Below, piece after piece: positions 1 through 4,462 of a stretch of 6,169 nt of DNA. This DNA is from Candidatus Methanomethylophilaceae archaeon (lineage in GTDB: Archaea; Thermoplasmatota; Thermoplasmata; Methanomassiliicoccales; Methanomethylophilaceae), in the NCBI GenBank assembly GCA_017616575.1, contig JAFZXW010000040.1, positions 1 to 6,169 on the forward strand, written 5' to 3'. Below the pieces are notes generated by a model. The model was not told where the DNA came from, made no database searches, and saw only the letters and a program-made list of their open reading frames with translations. The number at the start of each line of letters is the position of its first letter. Position 1 is the first letter of the stretch. A program made the translations under genes and the position numbers.

Positions 1-246
1 GGCGTCCTCCAGCACCTTCACGGGGTCGGAGTACGTCCTGTCTCCGACGACGTGTTCCGTCTTCTTCCTGGACACCAAGGCCAACGGGTCCAGCCCGTCG
101 GGGTCGCAGACGTACGTGCGGGAGTCCATCGCGCCGGTTATCACCGCCTCTTCGCCGAACCTGTCGCGGATCATGCCGCCTTTGGACGCCAGGACCTCGG
201 CGAACCCCTGTCCGACGGTTCCGAAGCCGCAGATGAACATCCTCAT
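1..246 (-). CDS. hom: Homoserine dehydrogenase, N-terminal part (runs off left edge)
   Basis: Homoserine dehydrogenase reduces aspartate semialdehyde to homoserine with NAD(P)H, the branch point to threonine and methionine, in the cytoplasm. The first 82 residues are visible. They open with a Rossmann nucleotide-binding strand and the glycine motif GFGTVGQG (residues 7-14), as in archaeal homoserine dehydrogenases, followed by the family-like stretch AMDSRTYVCDPDGLD (residues 39-53). The ATG at 246 directly follows the TGA of the ACT-domain gene (TGAATG), so the two are co-transcribed and probably translationally coupled. A second ATG lies two codons in (240). A Shine-Dalgarno-like GAGGGGTG sits 5 nt before the start, unlike the promoter-proximal genes of this window. 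The catalytic domain lies outside the window, so a different Rossmann dehydrogenase cannot be fully excluded, but the ACT neighbour supports the call. Confidence 0.85.
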   Translation of the reverse strand, partial: MRMFICGFGTVGQGFAEVLASKGGMIRDRFGEEAVITGAMDSRTYVCDPDGLDPLALVSRKKTEHVVGDRTYSDPVKVLEDA

Positions 247-738
247 TCAGACACCCCTCACATAGGTGATCCCGGATTCGCGGCATTTCTCGTCGAGGAA
301 CCTGTCCATCATGTCCAGCTCCTCCTCGCTGCGGGTCTTCACCGCAAGCATCGCGGTGCGTTTGGAGACGTCCCCCTTGGAGGAGTACCTGACGTCGGTG
401 GCCGCCAGGTTCATCATCCTTCCTGCCTCGGCCATGAGGTCCTCAATCTTCCCTCCGTCGAAGTCCCCTATGAGCATGTATTCCATCGTGTAAGTCTGGT
501 AGACGGATCCAAGCCTGGCTATGATTATGTCTTTGGACTTCCAGACGTCCTTCAGCCTGCACAGCTGCTCCTGCCCCTCCACCTCGAAGGTGACGTTGAT
601 GCAGATCCTGTTGTTGACGATCTTCTCGCGGTTGTGGACGACCTCCAGGATGTTCCCGTCCATCAGGGAGATGGGCTCCAGCGAGCCTACGAGCTGCCCA
701 GGGTGGTCTTTTACGAACAGTTCAGCGTTGACGATCAT
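247..738 (-). CDS. ACT-domain protein, likely regulator of homoserine dehydrogenase
   Basis: A 163-residue protein with an N-terminal ACT-type fold: residues 1-25 run MIVNAELFVKDHPGQLVGSL, matching the strand followed by the conserved D-x-P-G-Q-L turn with which ACT domains bind amino acids at dimer interfaces. The C-terminal half (about 85-160) also alternates strands and helices and may be a second ACT-like unit. It belongs in character to the archaeal ACT-domain proteins (COG2061 type) typically encoded just upstream of homoserine dehydrogenase. As in those loci, its TGA abuts the hom ATG. The likely job is amino-acid feedback sensing, by contact with the dehydrogenase or as a separate sensor; this is inferred from family and context, and the ligand is unknown. 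No catalytic motif is seen. The start at 738 lies about 40 nt below a TATA box and has a weak GGTG element upstream. Confidence 0.85.
   Translation of the reverse strand: MIVNAELFVKDHPGQLVGSLEPISLMDGNILEVVHNREKIVNNRICINVTFEVEGQEQLCRLKDVWKSKDIIIARLGSVYQTYTMEYMLIGDFDGGKIEDLMAEAGRMMNLAATDVRYSSKGDVSKRTAMLAVKTRSEEELDMMDRFLDEKCRESGITYVRGV
251..259 (-). promoter_or_regulatory. Shine-Dalgarno-like site for hom
   Basis: Within the end of the ACT-domain gene the minus strand reads GAGGGGTGT, a near match to the GGAGGTG core complementary to the archaeal 16S rRNA 3' end. It lies about 5 nt before the ATG at 246 and favours that start over the ATG at 240. Confidence 0.45.
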
Positions 739-773
739 CTTTTCGCACCGATTGCGACCCCATCGCCGAGCCC

Positions 774-783
774 TATAATAATC
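774..783 (-). promoter_or_regulatory. TATA box for the ACT-hom operon
   Basis: The minus strand reads GATTATTATA, an AT-rich box in a GC-rich setting. A transcription start about 26 nt downstream would fall near 752, leaving a short leader of about 14 nt that contains a GGTG element before the ATG at 738. The box lies just downstream of tRNA-Ser, so the operon can be transcribed independently of the tRNA. Confidence 0.5.
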
Positions 784-809
784 TGTATCATCGGATTGTG
801 GATGAGAAG

Positions 810-893
810 CGCCGAGGGGGAGATTTGAACTCCCGAGGGAAAATTCCCACGAGCTTTCCAGGCTCGCGCCTTACCGGGCTGGACCACCTCGGC
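810..893 (-). tRNA. tRNA-Ser (anticodon GGA)
   Basis: The reverse complement folds into a class II tRNA. The 7-bp acceptor stem pairs GCCGAGG (893-887) with CCTCGGC (817-811). The T arm is GGGAG, loop TTCAAAT, CTCCC. The anticodon stem is CGAGC/GCTCG around the loop CTGGAAA, giving anticodon GGA, which reads the serine codons UCC and UCU. A long variable arm (TGGGAA...TTCCCT) is the serine/leucine signature. Position 810 supplies the discriminator G, as usual for tRNA-Ser. CCA is not encoded (the next bases are CTT), so it must be added after processing. No intron is present. Confidence 0.95.
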
Positions 894-918
894 TTCGTGC
901 GGGGGAACTTGTGATGGG

Positions 919-930
919 ATTAATACTTTT
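919..930 (-). promoter_or_regulatory. TATA box for tRNA-Ser
   Basis: The minus strand reads AAAAGTATTAAT, centred about 31 nt upstream of the tRNA 5' end at 893. This is the expected place for an archaeal box A that starts transcription a few bases before the mature tRNA. It lies between the stop of the amidase gene and the tRNA. Confidence 0.55.
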
Positions 931-942
931 CTCTATCGCTTT

Positions 943-1701
943 TCATGTCCAACCTATGTCGCGGCGGTAGTCCACGAGATGGCGCCTGGCCTCCCTGCAT
1001 TCCTTCAGTGTCTCGGTGTCGACCGTCATCCTTGCAGTTCCCACTCCTTTGCACTCTGCAATCGTGCGCCCGAACGGGTCCAGGCCCCGAGAGCACCCGT
1101 GCATCTCGAGCCCGGCCATGGGGCCGACGTTGTTCACGTATGCGAGATACGATACGTTCTCCAGCGCCCTTGCGGGAAGGACGGTGTCCACGAACGTCTT
1201 GGACTGGATTCCGGACGCGGCGCAGCAGAGGTTGACTGACGCGCCTTCGAGGGAGCGGCCATGGAGCACCTCGGGGAAGAACACGTCGTAGCAGACGCAT
1301 AGCCCGAACCTCATTCCATGGTAAGACCCCATGCCAGGCCTCTCCCCTGAAACGAACCCGTCCTCGGAATACGCTCCGAACCTGGCGAGGTGGGCCTTGT
1401 CGTAGAAGGCGTCCCCGTCCGGGGAGAGGAACAGGAGGCTGTTGGCGATCCCGGCGCCCGTCCACCTGGGGGATCCGACCGCCACGGCCTTGTCGAGGTC
1501 CTTGCACGCGTCCGACAGCATCCCGACGGCCCCTTCCACCCTGCACTCCAGACCATCGGCGGGGGTCCCGTATCCGGTCAAGAACATTTCGGGGAGCACC
1601 AGGACGTCAGCCTGTCCCATCAGCCCGATAACGGCCTTCGCGTTGGACTCCGGGTCGCCCATGGAGGGGCGAAGCTGGCACAGCAGCAGTCCGACTTTCA
1701 T
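943..1701 (-). CDS. Carbon-nitrogen hydrolase (nitrilase superfamily)
   Basis: A 252-residue, full-length cytoplasmic nitrilase-superfamily amidohydrolase. All three catalytic residues are visible: Glu38 in VLVLPEMFLTGY, Lys102 in FYDKAHLARFG, and the nucleophile Cys137 in LCVCYDVFFPE. The CYD-x-x-FPE context resembles Nit/omega-amidase-type members; the glutaminase domain of glutamine-dependent NAD synthetases usually has C-E-D at this place. Such enzymes hydrolyse amides or nitriles to acids and ammonia through a thioester; the substrate cannot be read here. It is divergent from nadE, so ammonia supply to NadE is possible, but the CYD motif argues against an orthodox NadE glutaminase. The start at 1701 gives the usual strand MKVGLLLCQL. 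An in-frame ATG at 1731 adds ten residues and lies about 28 nt from the shared TATA box, so a near-leaderless 262-residue form is also possible. No Shine-Dalgarno is seen before 1701. Confidence 0.9.
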   Translation of the reverse strand: MKVGLLLCQLRPSMGDPESNAKAVIGLMGQADVLVLPEMFLTGYGTPADGLECRVEGAVGMLSDACKDLDKAVAVGSPRWTGAGIANSLLFLSPDGDAFYDKAHLARFGAYSEDGFVSGERPGMGSYHGMRFGLCVCYDVFFPEVLHGRSLEGASVNLCCAASGIQSKTFVDTVLPARALENVSYLAYVNNVGPMAGLEMHGCSRGLDPFGRTIAECKGVGTARMTVDTETLKECREARRHLVDYRRDIGWT

Positions 1702-1755
1702 GGAGGGTGCATGTGCTAACGCGTATTTCATCCGGACTGCCAAGTCTGCGGACAT

Positions 1756-1763
1756 CTTATAAG
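1756..1763. promoter_or_regulatory. Palindromic TATA box shared by nadE and the amidase
   Basis: CTTATAAG is a perfect palindrome in the 84-nt gap between two divergent genes. On the plus strand its centre lies 26 nt upstream of the A of the nadE ATG (1786), implying a leaderless nadE mRNA. On the minus strand it would start transcription near 1734, just upstream of the in-frame ATG at 1731 and 33 nt before the ATG at 1701. No other AT-rich box is seen in the gap, so one element probably serves both directions. Confidence 0.55.
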
Positions 1764-1785
1764 ACCGAATTCCGATGCCCGTCCG

Positions 1786-2571
1786 ATGGTCGGAGTCAGC
1801 ATACCCAACATTACCTCGGAGGACGTCCAGGGGCTTCTCGGTTTCATAAGGAAAACAATAAAGGACATCGGTTGCGACGGCGTCGTCATAGGTATAAGCG
1901 GAGGGATCGACTCCGCCGTGGTCACGAAGCTCTGCGTCGACGCCATAGGGGCGGACAAGGTCCTCAACGTCTTCATGCCTTCCCGCGTCACGCCCGCCGA
2001 GGACTACAAGACCACCGCGGAATTGTGTTCCATGTTCGGGACCGAGTACAAGGTCATCGACATCCAGCCCGCCGTAGACGCTCTGGCCGCCGTCCTCCTC
2101 AGTGGGAAGGAGACCCCCCTGGAGCGCGGGAACATATCGGCCAGGTGCAGGATGATCGTCCTGTACAACCTCGCGAAGAAGAGGAACAGCGTGGTCATGG
2201 GGACCTCCAACCAGAGCGAGCTGATGATGGGCTACTTCACCAAGTTCGGCGACGGCGCCTGCGACGTGACCCCTCTCGCCAACATGTACAAGACCGAGGT
2301 CAGGCAGATCGCGGCCATGATAGGCATACCCGAGGCCATAATCGCGAAGCCTCCGTCCGCGGGGCTCTGGGAGGGCCAGACCGACGAGTCGGAGATGGGG
2401 ATAAAGTACGCCGACCTGGACAGGATACTGTATTCGATGGAGCAGGACCGCACCGATGCCCAGATAGAGGCCGACACAGGGATATCGAAGGACGTCGTGG
2501 CCGGGATCCGCGCCCAGGTGGACTCCATGGAGCACAAGAGGCTTCCGCCGATCCGTCCGGACGAGTTTTGA
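1786..2571 (+). CDS. nadE: NAD+ synthetase, ammonia-type (NadE)
   Basis: The last step of NAD biosynthesis: nicotinic acid adenine dinucleotide is adenylated by ATP and amidated to NAD+. The 261-residue protein is the size of stand-alone, ammonia-dependent NadE and has no fused glutaminase domain. Visible motifs are the ATP-pyrophosphatase loop SGGIDS (38-43), GTSNQSE (139-145), the FTKFGDG segment (151-157) and KPPSAGLWEGQTDE (188-201), all typical of NadE. The ATG at 1786 is the only sensible start; it lies 26 nt from the TATA box with no Shine-Dalgarno, so the message is probably leaderless. The gene contains no TTA, CTA or TCA codon, which leaves the exactly opposed antisense frame open along its full length. 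It is divergent from the amidase gene and convergent with the HMA gene. Confidence 0.97.
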   Translation: MVGVSIPNITSEDVQGLLGFIRKTIKDIGCDGVVIGISGGIDSAVVTKLCVDAIGADKVLNVFMPSRVTPAEDYKTTAELCSMFGTEYKVIDIQPAVDALAAVLLSGKETPLERGNISARCRMIVLYNLAKKRNSVVMGTSNQSELMMGYFTKFGDGACDVTPLANMYKTEVRQIAAMIGIPEAIIAKPPSAGLWEGQTDESEMGIKYADLDRILYSMEQDRTDAQIEADTGISKDVVAGIRAQVDSMEHKRLPPIRPDEF

Positions 2572-2811
2572 AAGGCTGCGCCCGGGTCGCTGGACTCTCT
2601 TCACAGTCACGTTGCCCTGGGCCTTCGCCGCGCTTCTGATGACTTCCTCCTGTATCGCGTCAGCGGCGTCGTCCTCGCAGTCGATGATGAGCCTCTTGGT
2701 GACGAACATCAGGCAGGCGCCCCTCACCCCAGGCTGTCTCTGGATGTGGGACTCGATCTTCTCTGCGCATTGCTCGCAGTCCAGCCCGCCTAGGAAAAAG
2801 ACCATCTTCAT
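2572..2811 (-). CDS. Small HMA-domain (heavy-metal-associated) protein, no stop of its own
   Basis: Residues 1-72 form a clear heavy-metal-associated domain: MKMVFFLGGL then the metal site GLDCEQCAEKIE (9-20, Cys12 and Cys15), PGVRGACLMFVTKRLIIDCED (27-47) and a final strand NVTVKRV. Such 70-residue domains bind soft metal ions as free chaperones or as N-terminal units of P1B-type ATPases; no ATPase follows here. The domain ends near 2593, but the frame has no stop there. Codons 74 and 75 are CAG and CGA, each one transition from a stop. The frame then enters nadE antisense at 2571 and stays open to the TGA at 943, in phase with the amidase gene. The coordinates given cover only the part outside nadE. 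It may be a gene that lost its stop, a decaying remnant, or a sequence error. An ATG at 2805 is an alternative start. Confidence 0.6.
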
Positions 2812-2832
2812 GGACGATAGATTGCAACGGGA

Positions 2833-2841
2833 CGTTTATGG
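2833..2841 (-). promoter_or_regulatory. TATA-like box for the HMA gene
   Basis: The minus strand reads CCATAAACG, centred about 26 nt before the ATG at 2811. This is the same geometry as at nadE, the HdrD-like gene, nikR and the methyltransferase, and implies a leaderless message. It supports the HMA reading frame being, or having been, expressed. Confidence 0.4.
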
Positions 2842-2874
2842 ATTGCCGTGAAAGCGAAGATGAGAGAAGAATAG

Positions 2875-2947
2875 TGCTCACGACGGGATTCGAACCCGTG
2901 TTGAAGCCTCGAGAGGGCTTCATGATTGGCCACTACACCACATGAGC
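2875..2947 (-). tRNA. tRNA-Glu (anticodon CUC)
   Basis: The reverse complement folds into a 73-nt class I tRNA. The acceptor stem is GCTCATG (2947-2941) with CGTGAGC (2882-2876), including one T-G wobble, and the discriminator is A at 2875. The T loop carries GTTCGAAT. The anticodon stem AAGCC/GGCTT closes the loop CTCTCGA, giving anticodon CUC for the glutamate codon GAG. CCA is not encoded and no intron is present. A strong TATA box lies 27 nt upstream. The tRNA sits between the HdrD-like gene and the HMA gene. Confidence 0.95.
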
Positions 2948-2968
2948 AACAATCATGCGATACCATGG

Positions 2969-2979
2969 TTATATTTATG
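2969..2979 (-). promoter_or_regulatory. TATA box for tRNA-Glu
   Basis: The minus strand reads CATAAATATAA, close to the archaeal consensus and the best box in the window. It is centred about 27 nt upstream of the mature tRNA 5' end and lies just after the stop of the HdrD-like gene. Confidence 0.75.
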
Positions 2980-2987
2980 TCTTTTTG

Positions 2988-3980
2988 TCAATCTCGGTTC
3001 CAGGATCCGTCCGACGGCTTGTTCTTGTGGAAAGGCAAGGTACGGCGGTCGCCTGCGGCCATGGCCACGAGCTCCGCGACATGGACAGTTGGAATCCCGC
3101 CTTCGCGGTCCTCGTATCTCACCAGGCACATGGGGCATCCGACGACGGCCATGTCCGCGCCGGCGCATTCCGCCTCTCTTTCGTCCATGAGGGCCTCGGA
3201 GACGGGCGAGTATTTCCCGCAGCAGCCCATGGACGAGTTCACAACCTCGCATCCCATGGCTTCGGCTATGTCTTTCAGCTCCTTCTTGAATCTCATCGCG
3301 GAGCAGCCGGGCTCTATGGCCACCTTGGGGGCGTCTCTGAAACGAGGCAGGCTGCCCAAGCGCTTCCCTAGGAACGGGATCAGGTGCTCCGCCTCCACGC
3401 CGGATTCCTCCAGCTCGTCGCTGCATCCGGCGCACAGGGTCACCAGGTCTTTTTCTCCGGCGGCCTGGCCCATGGCGTTCTTGTATCCGTACCTCTCGAC
3501 GTCGGCCATCTCGCGGAACTGCAGGGGGTGCATGCAGCAGGTGTTCCCGGGAAGCTCCATGGCTTTCACCCCTACGGCGCTCAAGCATGCGGCCGCGGCG
3601 TACTCGACGTAGGGGACCTTGCATTTGACCACGCATCCTGGCATCACGTACATGTCGTCCCCTTTCCATTCCGGCTCAAGGCCGTTTCCCTGGGGCTCCG
3701 GAAGGGGCATGGCGTATCCGGTACTGCGGAAGTCCTCGGAAAGATGGATGCCCTTGGCGAGGCATATCAGGTCCTGCATGACCCTGAACGGGTCGCTTCT
3801 ACGGCATACCCTGGAGCAGTTGCCGCATGTGATGCATTGGAGGACGGCCTCGTCGTTCCCTATCATGATCTCCATCGGGTCGCAGCCGCCGTGCTTGAAG
3901 GACGGGCACACTTTGGAGCATTTCCCGCATCCGATGCATCTTCTGCGGAGTGCGTCGACCTCGTTCTGGAGAGGGTTCAT
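2988..3980 (-). CDS. HdrD-like iron-sulfur oxidoreductase (4Fe-4S plus two CCG-type domains)
   Basis: A 330-residue protein with the architecture of heterodisulfide reductase subunit D, equivalent to HdrC fused to HdrB. Two [4Fe-4S] ferredoxin motifs come first: C15-C18-C21-C25 (CIGCGKCSKVCP) and C49-C52-C55-C59 (CITCGNCSRVCR). Two cysteine-rich domains follow: C116, C148-C149, C183/C186 and C226, C253-C254, C282/C285. In HdrB/HdrD such domains carry the noncubane clusters that reduce CoM-S-S-CoB. The protein is shorter than classical HdrD (about 400 residues). Its first domain has CCM instead of CCG, and the second has compact spacing (26 and 27 residues). It may be a true HdrD of this lineage or a related CCG-domain oxidoreductase with another substrate. 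No membrane segment is seen, so an electron-donating partner is needed and none is encoded here. It is probably leaderless and is divergent from nikR. Confidence 0.85.
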   Translation of the reverse strand: MNPLQNEVDALRRRCIGCGKCSKVCPSFKHGGCDPMEIMIGNDEAVLQCITCGNCSRVCRRSDPFRVMQDLICLAKGIHLSEDFRSTGYAMPLPEPQGNGLEPEWKGDDMYVMPGCVVKCKVPYVEYAAAACLSAVGVKAMELPGNTCCMHPLQFREMADVERYGYKNAMGQAAGEKDLVTLCAGCSDELEESGVEAEHLIPFLGKRLGSLPRFRDAPKVAIEPGCSAMRFKKELKDIAEAMGCEVVNSSMGCCGKYSPVSEALMDEREAECAGADMAVVGCPMCLVRYEDREGGIPTVHVAELVAMAAGDRRTLPFHKNKPSDGSWNRD

Positions 3981-4000
3981 GCCAGCGTCATTTCAAGGGC

Positions 4001-4010
4001 CGTATATAGT
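4001..4010 (-). promoter_or_regulatory. TATA box for the HdrD-like gene
   Basis: The minus strand reads ACTATATACG, centred about 25 nt before the ATG at 3980, implying transcription starting at or next to the start codon. No Shine-Dalgarno is seen between box and ATG. It lies in the 98-nt gap shared with divergent nikR. Confidence 0.65.
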
Positions 4011-4024
4011 GGTGGCGAGCATGA

Positions 4025-4055
4025 ATTAATAATAATGACGTTAATAGTTATTAAT
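4025..4055. repeat. Spaced inverted repeat ATTAATAA-N15-TTATTAAT, possible NikR-type operator
   Basis: Two 8-nt arms, 4025-4032 and 4048-4055, are exact reverse complements separated by 15 nt, between the HdrD-like gene and nikR. Known NikR operators are palindromes of short half-sites separated by roughly 14-16 nt, so the spacing fits. The half-site sequence does not match the E. coli GTATGA. Its AT-rich content means chance or TATA overlap is a real alternative. Confidence 0.35.
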
Positions 4056-4058
4056 AAC
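4047..4058 (+). promoter_or_regulatory. Palindromic TATA region of nikR
   Basis: GTTATTAATAAC is a perfect 12-bp palindrome centred about 27 nt before the nikR ATG at 4079, the position of an archaeal TATA box for a leaderless transcript. It may be both the core promoter and part of an operator, so a repressor bound here would block TBP. Confidence 0.5.
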
Positions 4059-4060
4059 CT

Positions 4061-4070
4061 CAAACGTTTG
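4061..4070. promoter_or_regulatory. Perfect palindrome CAAACGTTTG, candidate repressor site before nikR
   Basis: A perfect 10-bp palindrome lies between the TATA region and the nikR start codon, at about -18 to -9 from the ATG. This is a usual place for an autoregulatory repressor operator in archaea. The protein that binds is not known; the NikR-like product itself is the obvious candidate. Confidence 0.4.
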
Positions 4071-4078
4071 GAGACCAC

Positions 4079-4462
4079 ATGGGAGTCATAAGCGTTTCCT
4101 TGAACGAGGACAGTCTCAGGGACCTGGACAAGATACAGGAGGAATACGGCCTCCACGGGAGGTCCGAGGCCGTCAGGGTCTCCATCGCCGCCGCCATCGA
4201 CGAGATCCGCGAGATGGGGGAGATCAAAGGGGAGGTGGAAGGCGTCCTGATCATCGTGCGCAGGCACCATGACGACCCTTGGATGATACGCCTGCAGGCC
4301 AGATACGAGCATGCCATAAAGACGCAGCTCCACTCCCATCTGAGGGGCCGCCAATGCCTGGAGGTCATGGTCGTGTCATGCGACGGGTCGGACCTCTCCG
4401 CAATGCTGAAGGACATCAAATCCGAGGGGAAGGCGGATTACGTGAAGTTCGTGCGCAGTTGA
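4079..4462 (+). CDS. nikR: NikR-like ribbon-helix-helix transcriptional regulator
   Basis: A 127-residue CopG/NikR-family regulator. Residues 1-45 form the ribbon-helix-helix DNA-binding domain: strand GVISVSLNEDSL, then helices with GLHGRSEAVRVSI. Residues 52-127 match the ACT-like metal-sensing domain, beginning GEVEGVLIIVRRHHD. The four nickel ligands of NikR have apparent counterparts: His78, His85, His87 and Cys93 (EH, QLHSHL, QCLEV). However, His78 and His85 are 7 apart, where E. coli NikR has 11, so this is a compact variant whose metal must be tested. NikR typically represses nickel uptake when nickel is bound; no transporter is encoded here. The gene is divergent from the HdrD-like gene and has palindromes before its start, suggesting autoregulation. 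Its last 87 nt overlap the convergent methyltransferase gene in mirrored codon register. Confidence 0.85.
   Translation: MGVISVSLNEDSLRDLDKIQEEYGLHGRSEAVRVSIAAAIDEIREMGEIKGEVEGVLIIVRRHHDDPWMIRLQARYEHAIKTQLHSHLRGRQCLEVMVVSCDGSDLSAMLKDIKSEGKADYVKFVRS

Noticed and set aside
52..828. Long plus-strand frame opposite hom and the ACT gene
   Set aside because: It crosses the tRNA-Ser 3' end and lies antisense to two recognisable proteins; its translation is rich in His, Val and Leu without motifs, as expected of a shadow frame.
1707..2639. 310-codon plus-strand frame over nadE
   Set aside because: It is the +1-shifted shadow of nadE, Arg/Gly/His-rich and without a domain; nadE in the other frame carries every family motif.
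943..2811. A single 622-residue fusion protein of HMA domain, unknown middle and amidase
   Set aside because: The middle part is exactly opposed to nadE, which has all its motifs and strong homology on the other strand. The amidase has its own start and promoter. The open antisense frame is explained by the absence of TTA, CTA and TCA codons in nadE.
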